Shown one piece after another: positions 26,317-34,896 of a stretch of 63,778 nt of DNA. The DNA comes from Lachnospiraceae bacterium (GTDB lineage: Bacteria; Bacillota; Clostridia; Lachnospirales; Lachnospiraceae). The stretch is taken from the NCBI GenBank assembly GCA_017469935.1, contig JAFUFL010000014.1, forward strand, positions 1 to 63,778, in the 5' to 3' direction. Both the position numbers and the translations under genes were made by a program. The first letter of the stretch is position 1, and each line of letters opens with the position of its first letter. The notes under the pieces are model-generated. The model saw only the letters and a list, made by a program, of their open reading frames with translations, ran no database searches and had not been told where the DNA came from.

Positions 26317-26359
26317 TTTCGGCCGCTCTGCGGCCTTAAACAAACAAATCGTGTATCTT

Positions 26360-26406
26360 AAAAGACTCCTCAGGAACCCGGCAAACCGGTCCTGCGGAGT
26401 CTTTTT
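26360..26406. terminator. Bidirectional hairpin terminator
   Basis: Arms aaaagactcc (26360-26369) and ggagtcttttt (26396-26406) enclose an inner ccgg/ccgg stem. It closes the amino-sugar cassette (+) and rmlB (-). Confidence 0.9.
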
Positions 26407-26418
26407 CAGGGTTATCTG

Positions 26419-27438
26419 TTATCTGTTCCCGTACATCTTCTCATAATAATTCCGATACTCCCCGGAGCGAATCGTCTCCCACCACTCCTGGTTGTCGAGA
26501 TACCAGCGGATCGTCTTTTTGATGCCGTCCGCGAACATTGTCTCCGGAAGCCACCCCAGCTCGGCGTGAATCTTGGCCGGATCAATCGCGTAGCGCTGGT
26601 CATGCCCTTTACGGTCCGTCACATAAGTGATCAGGCTCTCCGGCTTTCCGAGCTCCGCGCAGATCAGTTTGACGATGTCTATATTTCTCATCTCGTTGTG
26701 CCCGCCGATATTGTAGACCTCTCCGACGCGTCCCCCGCGCAGGATCAGGTCGATCGCTTTGCAGTGATCCTCCACATAGAGCCAATCCCTGACGTTGAGT
26801 CCCTCGCCGTAAACCGGCAGAGGCTGGTCGTGCAGCGCATTGGCGATCATCAGAGGGATCAGCTTTTCCGGGAACTGGTAAGGTCCGTAGTTGTTTGAGC
26901 AGCGGCTGATCGTCACGGGCAGTCCGTATGTCCTGTGATAGGCCAGCACGAGAAGATCCGCCGAGGCTTTCGACGTGCTGTAAGGGCTGCTGGTGTGGAT
27001 GGGAGTCTCCTCCGTGAAGAAGAGGTCCGGTCTGTCCAGCGGCAGATCGCCGTATACCTCATCCGTAGACACCTGATGGAATCTGACGATTCCGAGCTTT
27101 CTGCAGGCGTCCATGAGCACGGCCGTTCCCATGATGTTGGTCTCCAGGAAGATCCCCGGGTTCTCGATGGAGCGGTCGACGTGCGACTCAGCGGCAAAAT
27201 TCACAACGATTTCCGGCTTCTCCTCTTCAAAGAGGCGGTCGATCCCTTCGCGGTCACGGATATCCAGCTTCACAAATCGGAAGTTCGGGTTGTCCATAAC
27301 CGACTCCAGGGTGGACAGATTGCCCGCATAGGTGAGGCTGTCCACACAGATGATCCGGTCCTCCGGATGCTTATCCAGCATGTAAAAAACAAAATTCGAT
27401 CCGATAAAACCGGCTCCGCCGGTCACGATAATATTCAT
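26419..27438 (-). CDS. rfbB: dTDP-glucose 4,6-dehydratase
   Basis: A 339-aa SDR enzyme that converts dTDP-glucose to dTDP-4-keto-6-deoxyglucose. It has the NAD-binding GGAGFIGSNF at residues 7-16, AAESHVDRS, VSTDEVYGDL and the catalytic YSTSK. The ATG at 27438 has AGGAG 8 bases upstream; the frame extends to 27528 without a better start. It is convergent with the cassette at 22.1-26.3 kb and supplies the substrate for its aminotransferase. RmlA, C and D are not in the window, which fits use for an amino sugar or complementation by genes elsewhere. Confidence 0.96.
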   Translation of the reverse strand: MNIIVTGGAGFIGSNFVFYMLDKHPEDRIICVDSLTYAGNLSTLESVMDNPNFRFVKLDIRDREGIDRLFEEEKPEIVVNFAAESHVDRSIENPGIFLETNIMGTAVLMDACRKLGIVRFHQVSTDEVYGDLPLDRPDLFFTEETPIHTSSPYSTSKASADLLVLAYHRTYGLPVTISRCSNNYGPYQFPEKLIPLMIANALHDQPLPVYGEGLNVRDWLYVEDHCKAIDLILRGGRVGEVYNIGGHNEMRNIDIVKLICAELGKPESLITYVTDRKGHDQRYAIDPAKIHAELGWLPETMFADGIKKTIRWYLDNQEWWETIRSGEYRNYYEKMYGNR

Positions 27439-27496
27439 AGTGCGTTCTCCTGTAACACAGTGTGTCTGAATAGTAAGCCTGAATGATAAGCAACAA

Positions 27497-27525
27497 GATA
27501 TCCGGCACAAACTGTGCCGGATATC
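27497..27525. terminator. Perfect hairpin, likely terminator of the L,D-transpeptidase gene
   Basis: Twelve-base perfect arms (gatatccggcac and gtgccggatatc) with a 5-base loop lie between the stop at 27561 and rfbB. On the minus strand it is followed by only a loose T-rich run (TTGTTGCTT), so its strength is uncertain. Confidence 0.6.
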
Positions 27526-27560
27526 CAATCTTCACATCTTACTCTGTGAGTATTCTGTTA

Positions 27561-29417
27561 TCAGTAAACAACAACCTTGGTTCCAAGCGGAACGTTATCC
27601 CAAATCCATTCCGCGTTCTGCGTCTCAAGTCTGACGCAGCCGTGAGAATAATCCTTCTTCAGAGCGGGATCCATAGGCTCTTCGCTATAAGGATTTGTAT
27701 TGGGATAATACTCTCCGATGTATTTCTCATACAGGATGGAGTGGAAGTAGTTACCCGCTGAAATATGTGTCGCAAATGCAGCACTGGAGTAATCAAATAC
27801 CGCCCAGCCGTACTTGGCGCTTCTCTTTGTCACATGATCATCGAGTCTCCATGTGCCGTTAGGTGTATTGCTTCCGCCGTGTGTGCAGTACCACTCCTTG
27901 ACCTTAGCCCAGCCGTTCTTTCTTCCCTTGTAAATGCAGACCTTGTACTCGCCCTTATTGACAAGGATCAGATAATTCGTATCACTGGAATATCCCTGTG
28001 CCTTTCTGTCCATGGCAGTCATCTTGGATCTGCCCATGCTGTCGAGCTTAACTCCTTCAATGGTCGTATTGCGTGCGCATGTACCATTTGCATATGTGTA
28101 ATAGGTATAAGCGCCTACGGTCTTCCAGCCCTTTGTGGTCGCTCTGCGTCCTTCAGAATCAAAGAACATGAGCTTTCCGCTCTCCATCAGAACCGACCCG
28201 GTAGCCATCTTGCCGCCCTGGGCAGGATTCAGATAGTAAAGGCTGTTACCGAGCTTAATCCATCCATATCTTGCCAGACCGTTCTCATAAGTATAATACC
28301 AGGAGCTGCCCTTCGCGTGCCATCCTTTCGCAGCGGCTCCGTTACTTGTATTATAGTATGCCACTCTGCCGTTATAGGTTGTCCAGCCCTTAATCTGCGC
28401 CGCATTGGAACCAAACAGGAAGTACTTATTACCGATCTTTACAAGTCCCTTTACAGGTGTTCCTCTTGTCTGACTCGGATATCTGGAATCGGCAAAGAAG
28501 AACGTCTTGCCCTTGATGGTCTTCCATCCGGAAAGCATGGATCCTTCGTGCTGTGCCGTATAATTCGAATCCGCAAAGTAGTACAGTTTGCCCGAAATTG
28601 TCTTCCAGCCTTCATAGGCTGCGCCTGTGGGCCAGCTTCCGCTGCCGGTTGCGAAGTAATAGGTCTTGTTGTTAATATACTGCCATCCGGTCAACTGCTT
28701 GCCTCTGGGCACGTTATGTGCCTTGGCATAGGAAGAATCAGCCATATAGAACCAATAATTGCCGATCTTCCTGAAACCGGTAAGCATTGCGCCGGCAGGA
28801 AGTGAGGGCCATCTGCTGTCTGCAAAATAGCAAACCGTCCCCTTGTTGTCGATGGTTACCCAGCCGGTCTTCTTAACTCCGTTTTTGTCAAAGAAGAAGG
28901 TGCGTGCTGTTCCGTTAAAAGTAAGAACCTGCAATCCGGTGACCTTCTTGCCGTTTTTGTAATACACGGTATTGTTCTGCTGCCAGCCGTCAGCGATCTT
29001 CTCGGTCTTCTTCTCCTCTACGACGGTGTTAGGATCAACTTTCACCGCAACAGGTTCCACTACCGGCGCTGCTTCCGCGCTTGTTGTGGCCGCTGCCGCT
29101 GCTTCCTCTTCGGGTGCGGCTTCCGTCTCTTCCGTCTCTTCCACAACTTCCTTTTCCTCTGTGGTTTCAACTTCTACTGCCGCTGTTTCCTCGGATGAAG
29201 CCGCTTCGCCGGAGGCTTCTTCGACAACTGCTGCCGCCTCGCTGCTTCCCGCAGCGGCAGCTTCTTCGTTCTCTGTGACTGTCTCAGTCTCTGCCTGCTC
29301 TAAAGTCTGCTCAACTGCTGCAGGTGTTTCTGTTTCAGCTGCACCGGCTCCGGCGACAGGAAAAGAAGCGAACGTGAGAGATAAAGCCAAAAGAAGAGCT
29401 AGTCTACGTTTCATCAT
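27561..29417 (-). CDS. Cell-wall-binding L,D-transpeptidase (YkuD)
   Basis: A 618-aa exported protein with a signal peptide (1-27), a Glu/Ala/Val-rich linker (28-135), about 15 CW_binding-type repeats (140-480, for example GWKTISGKLYYFADS) and a C-terminal YkuD domain (485-618). The catalytic motif SHGCVRL lies near residue 590, preceded by a conserved His (THISAGNYFHS). Such enzymes form 3-3 crosslinks or attach proteins to peptidoglycan. GGAGGAG lies before the ATG. The gene is monocistronic. It is less GC-rich than the polysaccharide genes and its repeats are near-identical, so recombination between repeats is likely. Confidence 0.93.
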   Translation of the reverse strand: MMKRRLALLLALSLTFASFPVAGAGAAETETPAAVEQTLEQAETETVTENEEAAAAGSSEAAAVVEEASGEAASSEETAAVEVETTEEKEVVEETEETEAAPEEEAAAAATTSAEAAPVVEPVAVKVDPNTVVEEKKTEKIADGWQQNNTVYYKNGKKVTGLQVLTFNGTARTFFFDKNGVKKTGWVTIDNKGTVCYFADSRWPSLPAGAMLTGFRKIGNYWFYMADSSYAKAHNVPRGKQLTGWQYINNKTYYFATGSGSWPTGAAYEGWKTISGKLYYFADSNYTAQHEGSMLSGWKTIKGKTFFFADSRYPSQTRGTPVKGLVKIGNKYFLFGSNAAQIKGWTTYNGRVAYYNTSNGAAAKGWHAKGSSWYYTYENGLARYGWIKLGNSLYYLNPAQGGKMATGSVLMESGKLMFFDSEGRRATTKGWKTVGAYTYYTYANGTCARNTTIEGVKLDSMGRSKMTAMDRKAQGYSSDTNYLILVNKGEYKVCIYKGRKNGWAKVKEWYCTHGGSNTPNGTWRLDDHVTKRSAKYGWAVFDYSSAAFATHISAGNYFHSILYEKYIGEYYPNTNPYSEEPMDPALKKDYSHGCVRLETQNAEWIWDNVPLGTKVVVY

Positions 29418-29533
29418 TTCTCCTCCAAAGTCCCTTTGTAATATACTATTACAAATTCGTTACAAATATTACATTATTACTACTTTAATTAATATAGTAC
29501 ACCATGCGGATGAATAAATCTACTGCTAATTTC

Positions 29534-29562
29534 ATTAAATTTTCGGTTTTGCAAAATTTAAT
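29534..29562. terminator. AT-rich hairpin downstream of the TelA operon
   Basis: Perfect 10-base arms attaaatttt and aaaatttaat lie 47 bases beyond the TelA stop on the minus strand. No clear T-run follows, so this is a weak terminator candidate. The rest of 29418-29608 is AT-rich and shows nothing else. Confidence 0.4.
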
Positions 29563-29608
29563 TTGTGTAAAAAAGGTACTAAAAAAACTAATTTTCGTGC
29601 ATGTGCCG

Positions 29609-30823
29609 TCAGCTCTTGCTGGCCTGAAGGAGCTTCTGCCTGAGCTGGGCCTCGATCCTGGCAAGATCCTTTTCCGCTGCCGCTCTCTTCTGTTTGCCCT
29701 CCGTCTGGATCTGAAGGACCTCGTCCATCGTGGAGATCAGCATCTCATTTGTGTGCTTGAGAGTCTCGATATCCACAATGCCTCTCTCCGCTTCTCTTGC
29801 TGTCTCGACCGTTGCCTGTTTGAGCTTCTCGGCGTTCTTTCTGAGAAGTGCATTTGTCATCTCGTTGACCTCTCTCTCGGCCTTGGCCGCCTGGTTGGCG
29901 TGCTCGATACCGATTGCAATGACCATCTGGTTCTTCCAAAGCGGGATCGTGTTGACGATCGTCGACTGAATCTTCTCCGCCATGACCTGATCGGCTGCCT
30001 GGATCATACGGATCTGAGGTCCCGTCTGCATCGCGACTGCTCTGGTGAGCTGCAGATCATGAAGCTTTTTCTCGAAGCGGTCGCACTGCTCGGCCAGGTC
30101 TCTTGCGGCCTGCGCATCCTCCGGAAGTCCCGAGAGCTCTGCCTTTTTCTGCAGTTCCGGGAGCTTCGTCGATCTGACTTCTTTCAGTTTCTTCTTGCCC
30201 GCCAGGATGTACATGGTGAGCTCTTTATAATAATTGAGGTTGAGCTCATACATGCGGTCGAGGAGCTCAATGTCCTTGAGCAGGGTCACCTGGTGTTTCT
30301 CAAGCTCGGCGGCAATAGCCTCCACATTTTTCTCCGCGCTCGCGTACTTGGTGCGCAGCTCCTGCACCTGGTTTCCTTTTTTCTTGAAGAACCCCATGAA
30401 GCCCTTTTCGTTTTCATCGATATCAAAGCTCCTGAGCTGTGTGACGAGACCGGAGATCATATCTCCCACTTCTCCCATATCCTTAGTCCTGACACTCTCC
30501 AGTGTCTTCTCGGAGAAATCCGCCATCTTCTTCTGCGTGCCGGAACCATATGTCAGGACAGACTTTGAGTCTGTGACATCGATCTTCTTGGAGAACTCTT
30601 CAACCATGCGAATCTCTTCAGGTGTGAGGATACTCTCATCCGGATCCGGAGCCTCTTCTTCCTGGACCTGAGCCTGCGCGGGCTGCGCCTGAGGCTCACT
30701 GCCGAACGTAAGTGTGGGTGCGCTCGCCGCCAGATCCGCAAAAGGATCGGCCTGCGCAGCTGCATTTCCGGGCTGCATCGAATCATTTTGTCCAAAATTC
30801 AGATCCATGTTATTGTCTGCCAT
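29609..30823 (-). CDS. TelA-like protein (toxic anion resistance family)
   Basis: A 404-aa soluble, mostly helical protein of the TelA/KlaA family. The N-terminal 60 residues are Gln/Ala-rich and disordered. The family body follows: LTPEEIRMVEEFSKKIDVTD, FGFFKKKG-like FMGFFKKKGNQV, QTGPQIRMIQAADQVMAEKI and PLWKNQMVIAIGIEHANQA. TelA proteins are linked to tellurite and envelope-stress phenotypes, but their biochemistry is unsettled. It is the third gene after C11 peptidase and XpaC on the same strand, a pairing common in Firmicutes. Confidence 0.9.
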   Translation of the reverse strand: MADNNMDLNFGQNDSMQPGNAAAQADPFADLAASAPTLTFGSEPQAQPAQAQVQEEEAPDPDESILTPEEIRMVEEFSKKIDVTDSKSVLTYGSGTQKKMADFSEKTLESVRTKDMGEVGDMISGLVTQLRSFDIDENEKGFMGFFKKKGNQVQELRTKYASAEKNVEAIAAELEKHQVTLLKDIELLDRMYELNLNYYKELTMYILAGKKKLKEVRSTKLPELQKKAELSGLPEDAQAARDLAEQCDRFEKKLHDLQLTRAVAMQTGPQIRMIQAADQVMAEKIQSTIVNTIPLWKNQMVIAIGIEHANQAAKAEREVNEMTNALLRKNAEKLKQATVETAREAERGIVDIETLKHTNEMLISTMDEVLQIQTEGKQKRAAAEKDLARIEAQLRQKLLQASKS

Positions 30824-30911
30824 AATCCTGCTTTCTCCTTCTCACTAAGGTTTTACTATAATTGTGATCTGTTTCCCTGACGCCCACAGAAGTGAGCCGT
30901 TTCGCCACTGC

Positions 30912-32309
30912 TTAATCGCCCTCCGGCTTCGTCTGAGCCTGGGCCTGGGCCTGCCCCTGGCTCGTCACCTCTTCATCTCCCCAGGAAAGTGTAGTCCCAT
31001 ATACCTGCTGTTCCATCTCCGGCACGCTCTGACCGCCCTGTGCCGTCATCTGTTCCCCGGTCAGTCCGTCCTGCGCGAACATGGTCTGCATGACGGAGAT
31101 GTCCGAAGACACATCCCAGGCCATGCTCTGGAACAGGCTGTCCAGCAGTTTCTCGAATGCCTCGTTGATCGTATCAAGCGCGTCTTCGATCTCTTTTTTG
31201 GTCTTGTCTATATTTTCGCCGCCTACCGTCTGCTTGTCCAGTTCCTTATACGCTCCCAGCAGTTTCACCGTCGTGGGAAGATAATAACTCATCAGTTTGC
31301 GCAGCTCGGGGGCGGACCCGGGATTCTTCCGCACCTGCTCCACGATCCGGTTCATGGTGCTCTCGAGCCGGTAAAGCTTTTCGGACATCTCTACACCGGG
31401 GATCTCATCGTTCAGGTCGTGAATCGTCCGAATATACTCCGTGCCTTCCTTAATGATCTCCCTGGCGTTTTCGGGAAGCTCCTGATCCGACTCCTGCTCT
31501 GTCTGCGCCTGCCTTCTAAGCTCTTCGCTCTGCCTGCGAATCTCCTCATACTGGTCGTAGATCTCCTTTGTGAGCATGAGCGTCGTCTCCTGCTCGTCCA
31601 GCCAGGCCTGAGAGAACACATTCTTCTTCATCAGCAGCTTGATATCTGCCAGGACTTCTTCCTTGGTCCTTCCCGTCGCTCTCGCGAGCTTCTCGATATC
31701 GATATACTCTGCCGTTCCGATCACCTTTCCGTATTCGTAGTAGCGCGCCGCAAGTTCATTATCTTTTTTCCCCGATACGTATAAATACGCGCATGCTCCG
31801 ACGATGATCGCCATGGCAAGTACTCCGAAGACCGTACCCGCGGTGATCCCGACCGCAATCATGTCGAACAGTCTGCCGAGCAGCATCGGTACGCTGATAA
31901 AAAGTCCGAAAATGCTTCCGACGATCTTGCCGAGACCGGGCTGTTTGCTCATCAGCTTCTGAAAGAAGGGTGTCTTCTGAGATGTATATCTTCTCGTAGG
32001 CTGCTCCCCCTGACCGCCCATTCTCTGCGCGCCTGCGGACGCCGAAGCGTTCGAGTATCTCCTGTAAGGATTGTCGCCGTAACGGTTCGGACCGCCCTGT
32101 CCCGCCCCGCTTCGGTAAGTGCGGCTCCTGACATCTTCCCTTTTGTTCTTCTCATTATACTCTCTGACATCCCGCGCAATTGTGTCAGAGACTTCCTTTA
32201 CGGTCTTTCTGATGGTCGAACTGAGTGCTGAATAGTCATTTTTTCTGACGGCCTCATTGACCGCATCCATTATATCGCTCCCAGCCCCGTAGAAATCATT
32301 GATATTCAT
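30912..32309 (-). CDS. XpaC-like membrane protein (5-bromo-4-chloroindolyl phosphate hydrolysis family)
   Basis: A 465-aa protein. A polar Arg/Gly-rich N-terminal part is followed by two adjacent membrane helices (about 148-190, VPMLLGRLFDMIAVGITAG and VLAMAIIVGACAYLYVSG). A long helical cytoplasmic region follows, including DIEKLARATGRTKEEVLADI and a heptad-rich MSEKLYRLESTMNRIVEQV stretch. This is the XpaC (PF10112) plan. It lies between the C11 peptidase (45 bases upstream) and TelA (88 bases downstream). XpaC was named from a hydrolysis phenotype; no catalytic motif is evident. Confidence 0.83.
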   Translation of the reverse strand: MNINDFYGAGSDIMDAVNEAVRKNDYSALSSTIRKTVKEVSDTIARDVREYNEKNKREDVRSRTYRSGAGQGGPNRYGDNPYRRYSNASASAGAQRMGGQGEQPTRRYTSQKTPFFQKLMSKQPGLGKIVGSIFGLFISVPMLLGRLFDMIAVGITAGTVFGVLAMAIIVGACAYLYVSGKKDNELAARYYEYGKVIGTAEYIDIEKLARATGRTKEEVLADIKLLMKKNVFSQAWLDEQETTLMLTKEIYDQYEEIRRQSEELRRQAQTEQESDQELPENAREIIKEGTEYIRTIHDLNDEIPGVEMSEKLYRLESTMNRIVEQVRKNPGSAPELRKLMSYYLPTTVKLLGAYKELDKQTVGGENIDKTKKEIEDALDTINEAFEKLLDSLFQSMAWDVSSDISVMQTMFAQDGLTGEQMTAQGGQSVPEMEQQVYGTTLSWGDEEVTSQGQAQAQAQTKPEGD

Positions 32310-32353
32310 AATACTGCCGTCCGTAGCCCTCTGTTATTGTTCGCACCGCCGAC

Positions 32354-34798
32354 TTATCTGCGGATCGTCTGTGTCCAATGATTTGCGCCGTACATATCCG
32401 TAAATCTGTACGTGACAAGTGCGGTTCCGCTGCCAAGCGCTGTGTCGCTGATCGTAAGATCATCTGCCGACTCCTCGATCCGAAGCGGGTTGCCCAGATA
32501 ATAGGTGTCCTCGTAAGTCCCGTCATAATTGTAGAGATCGCAGAGGGGCTCAATGACATCGCCGGATACCAGCTCGGTAATTTCCTTGCCGACGACCTCG
32601 ATCTCATCGTCCTTGCTGTAATCAGAGATCGCGCCCGACACATATCCGTTTTCATGTTCGCTGTCAAATACCAGGATCAGATTGCTTCTCTGGCCGTTGA
32701 GCATGCAGGGAACTCTTCCCGTGATCGTATATCTGGTTCCGTCATCCAGCGTGTCCATATGATAATAGGCCACCGGCTGACCGTTGATCGAGATCCAGTA
32801 CTTTCCTTCATCCGCAATGAGGTTGCCCTGCTCGTCAAACTCATATACGTTGTCAAGACCCATATCCGCATAGCCCTTGCCGGTATCATAGAACGTGTTC
32901 AGTTCGAGGTCCGTGACCATGCTCCACTGCTTCTCGGAGAGTTTGATCTTCTCCTTGCCGTCCTCTTTTACCCATCCAAGCGCGTTTACGTCAAAGTGAT
33001 TGTCCTGCAGATAGTGCAGCGTATCTTCCTCGGAGAGCGCTCTGTCCGAGAGGAAGGAAGAGCCCGAAGAGGTCATTCCTGATACGGAACCGTAATCTCC
33101 GCTTAAAAATCCCGTGAGCAGCGTGTTGATCAGGTCGTTCGTTCCCGTGCTGTCCAGGCCGCTGAATTGTCCGCCGTAATCGCCGAACAGTGCATCGTAA
33201 GGGCTTCCGGATCCCCCGCCGGCCGCCTGGCCGCTCACCTGAAGGCTCGCAAATTGTCTGATGCAAGTCGTATAGGCGTTGTCCAGGCCGATCTCATTGT
33301 ATGTCTTGGACATGCTGTCCACGAACTTCGCACTGCTTCTGTAAGGGAAGTAGATGGAGAGCCCGTACGCGTTGGACATGTTTACGGAAGTCCTGTTGTA
33401 CTTGACCGCTTTGCGTACCGCTTTGGCGAGCGCATCTCCTTCGCTCAGCCCTGTATTGATCGCCAGGTGGACCAGGTCGACCTGATCGATCCTGGTGCTG
33501 GCGGCAAATTCTCTGGACTGATTTCTCGCCTGCGCGATCTGCTGGTAATTGTTGCTCGTGATCTGGCTGCTGATCGCCTTGGAAAAGCTGTTAAAGAGAG
33601 TCGGGACCGTATTGGACAGCTCCGCGAGGTCAACCACGGAGAGCGTTGTCTTCTGCCCCCGGCATTTACTGTCGCAGGTCTCCACAAAAGAATCTACGAT
33701 CTTTTTTCCGAGCTCCACGGTTGAAATCGAAGTATTGCCGCTAAGCGCATTAAGCCAGTCCGTATAATACCAGCCGACGCCGGGCTCCGTCTCTTCCGAC
33801 GCGACAAGATAATCCGCGTAATTGCCCAGCATCAGCGCGGTCTCCGCCGTTGCCATGAGGCAGGCGTCAAATCCGACAAAGTCAAATTTCACTCCGCCTT
33901 TGTCCAGGGCCTTCCGAATTCCGGAGAGCGTCATGGAGCCGCTGCTCTTGTATTTCTCGTCATATCCGTAACCGCTCACGGATCCGCCGCCGTGATCCCA
34001 CAGGATCAGTTCATAGCGGTTGGCCGGATAATTCTTCGCGCACCACTGAATGTAGCTGCCGAGGTTGTCGGGATCTGTCATGGGCGATGAGCCGGCGTCC
34101 TTGACAAGGCACTTGACGCCCCCGTTAAGGACCTGGTAGATCTGGTTAACCTTGCTGCTGACGATATTGTTGCGCCAGCTGCTGCATCCTCCCGTATAGA
34201 CCAAAAGATTGACGTTGCTTCCGATATTGGCCGCCGCCATCTCCTGGAGATCCGAGGTTCCCATGCCGCTTCTGGATTCGAGGTCCGTTCCGCACAGATA
34301 GACCATGATCGTCACGACGTCCTGGCCGCCGCCCTTGATCTTTGTGTACTTCTCCCTCGATCCGGAGGCCACTTCGCTGTCGAGGCTCGTCTGCGTGGCG
34401 TTATCGCTGACCCAGCCCGTGGAGAGCGACCCGTTGCCGCCGTAGTTGCTCTGGTAGTAATTGATATTGCTGTTTCCGGAACTCGGCGTATAGTCCTCAT
34501 CGACATTCCAGCTGTTGCCCGTGGAAGAATAGCTGCCGCCGCTGCTTCCGCCGCCCAGCAGTCCGCCCAGAGAGCCGCCGCCGCCCAGGAGGGCAATAAT
34601 GATCAATACGATCAGCGGTAAGCCTCCCATGCCTCTGTTGCTGCTTCTCTTCTGTCCGCCTCCTCCCGAGGAACTGCCGCCGCCGGGCGCCTTCCCCGAT
34701 CCTACCGGGCCTGTTCCGACGCCGTCGCCTCTGAGGTGTACGCCGGTTCCCTGTCCGGTCACATTTCTTTTCCTGCCGCGCGGTCTGTTATCTGCCAT
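32354..34798 (-). CDS. Clostripain-family (C11) cysteine peptidase, membrane-anchored
   Basis: An 814-aa protein with a Gly/Arg-rich N-terminal tail, one helix near 50-68 (LPLIVLIIIALLGG) followed by a Gly/Ser-rich spacer, then the C11 domain. VTIMVYLCGTDLESRSG starts it, the catalytic His is in LWDHGGGS (near 267) and the Cys in GFDACLM (near 313). A beta-rich domain of about 200 residues ends the protein. It probably faces outside or sits at the membrane and cuts after Arg or Lys. The start is the ATG at 34798 with GGGAGG upstream, not the longer frame to 34900. The link with XpaC and TelA suggests a shared envelope function. Confidence 0.9.
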   Translation of the reverse strand: MADNRPRGRKRNVTGQGTGVHLRGDGVGTGPVGSGKAPGGGSSSGGGGQKRSSNRGMGGLPLIVLIIIALLGGGGSLGGLLGGGSSGGSYSSTGNSWNVDEDYTPSSGNSNINYYQSNYGGNGSLSTGWVSDNATQTSLDSEVASGSREKYTKIKGGGQDVVTIMVYLCGTDLESRSGMGTSDLQEMAAANIGSNVNLLVYTGGCSSWRNNIVSSKVNQIYQVLNGGVKCLVKDAGSSPMTDPDNLGSYIQWCAKNYPANRYELILWDHGGGSVSGYGYDEKYKSSGSMTLSGIRKALDKGGVKFDFVGFDACLMATAETALMLGNYADYLVASEETEPGVGWYYTDWLNALSGNTSISTVELGKKIVDSFVETCDSKCRGQKTTLSVVDLAELSNTVPTLFNSFSKAISSQITSNNYQQIAQARNQSREFAASTRIDQVDLVHLAINTGLSEGDALAKAVRKAVKYNRTSVNMSNAYGLSIYFPYRSSAKFVDSMSKTYNEIGLDNAYTTCIRQFASLQVSGQAAGGGSGSPYDALFGDYGGQFSGLDSTGTNDLINTLLTGFLSGDYGSVSGMTSSGSSFLSDRALSEEDTLHYLQDNHFDVNALGWVKEDGKEKIKLSEKQWSMVTDLELNTFYDTGKGYADMGLDNVYEFDEQGNLIADEGKYWISINGQPVAYYHMDTLDDGTRYTITGRVPCMLNGQRSNLILVFDSEHENGYVSGAISDYSKDDEIEVVGKEITELVSGDVIEPLCDLYNYDGTYEDTYYLGNPLRIEESADDLTISDTALGSGTALVTYRFTDMYGANHWTQTIRR

Positions 34799-34896
34799 GT
34801 TTTTACCTCCCTGCATACAACATATGAGCTCCGCAGCGCCGCGGGCGCTTTTGCCCCGGCTGCCGCACGTCTGCGCGCTGAAGTAATTACAGTATA

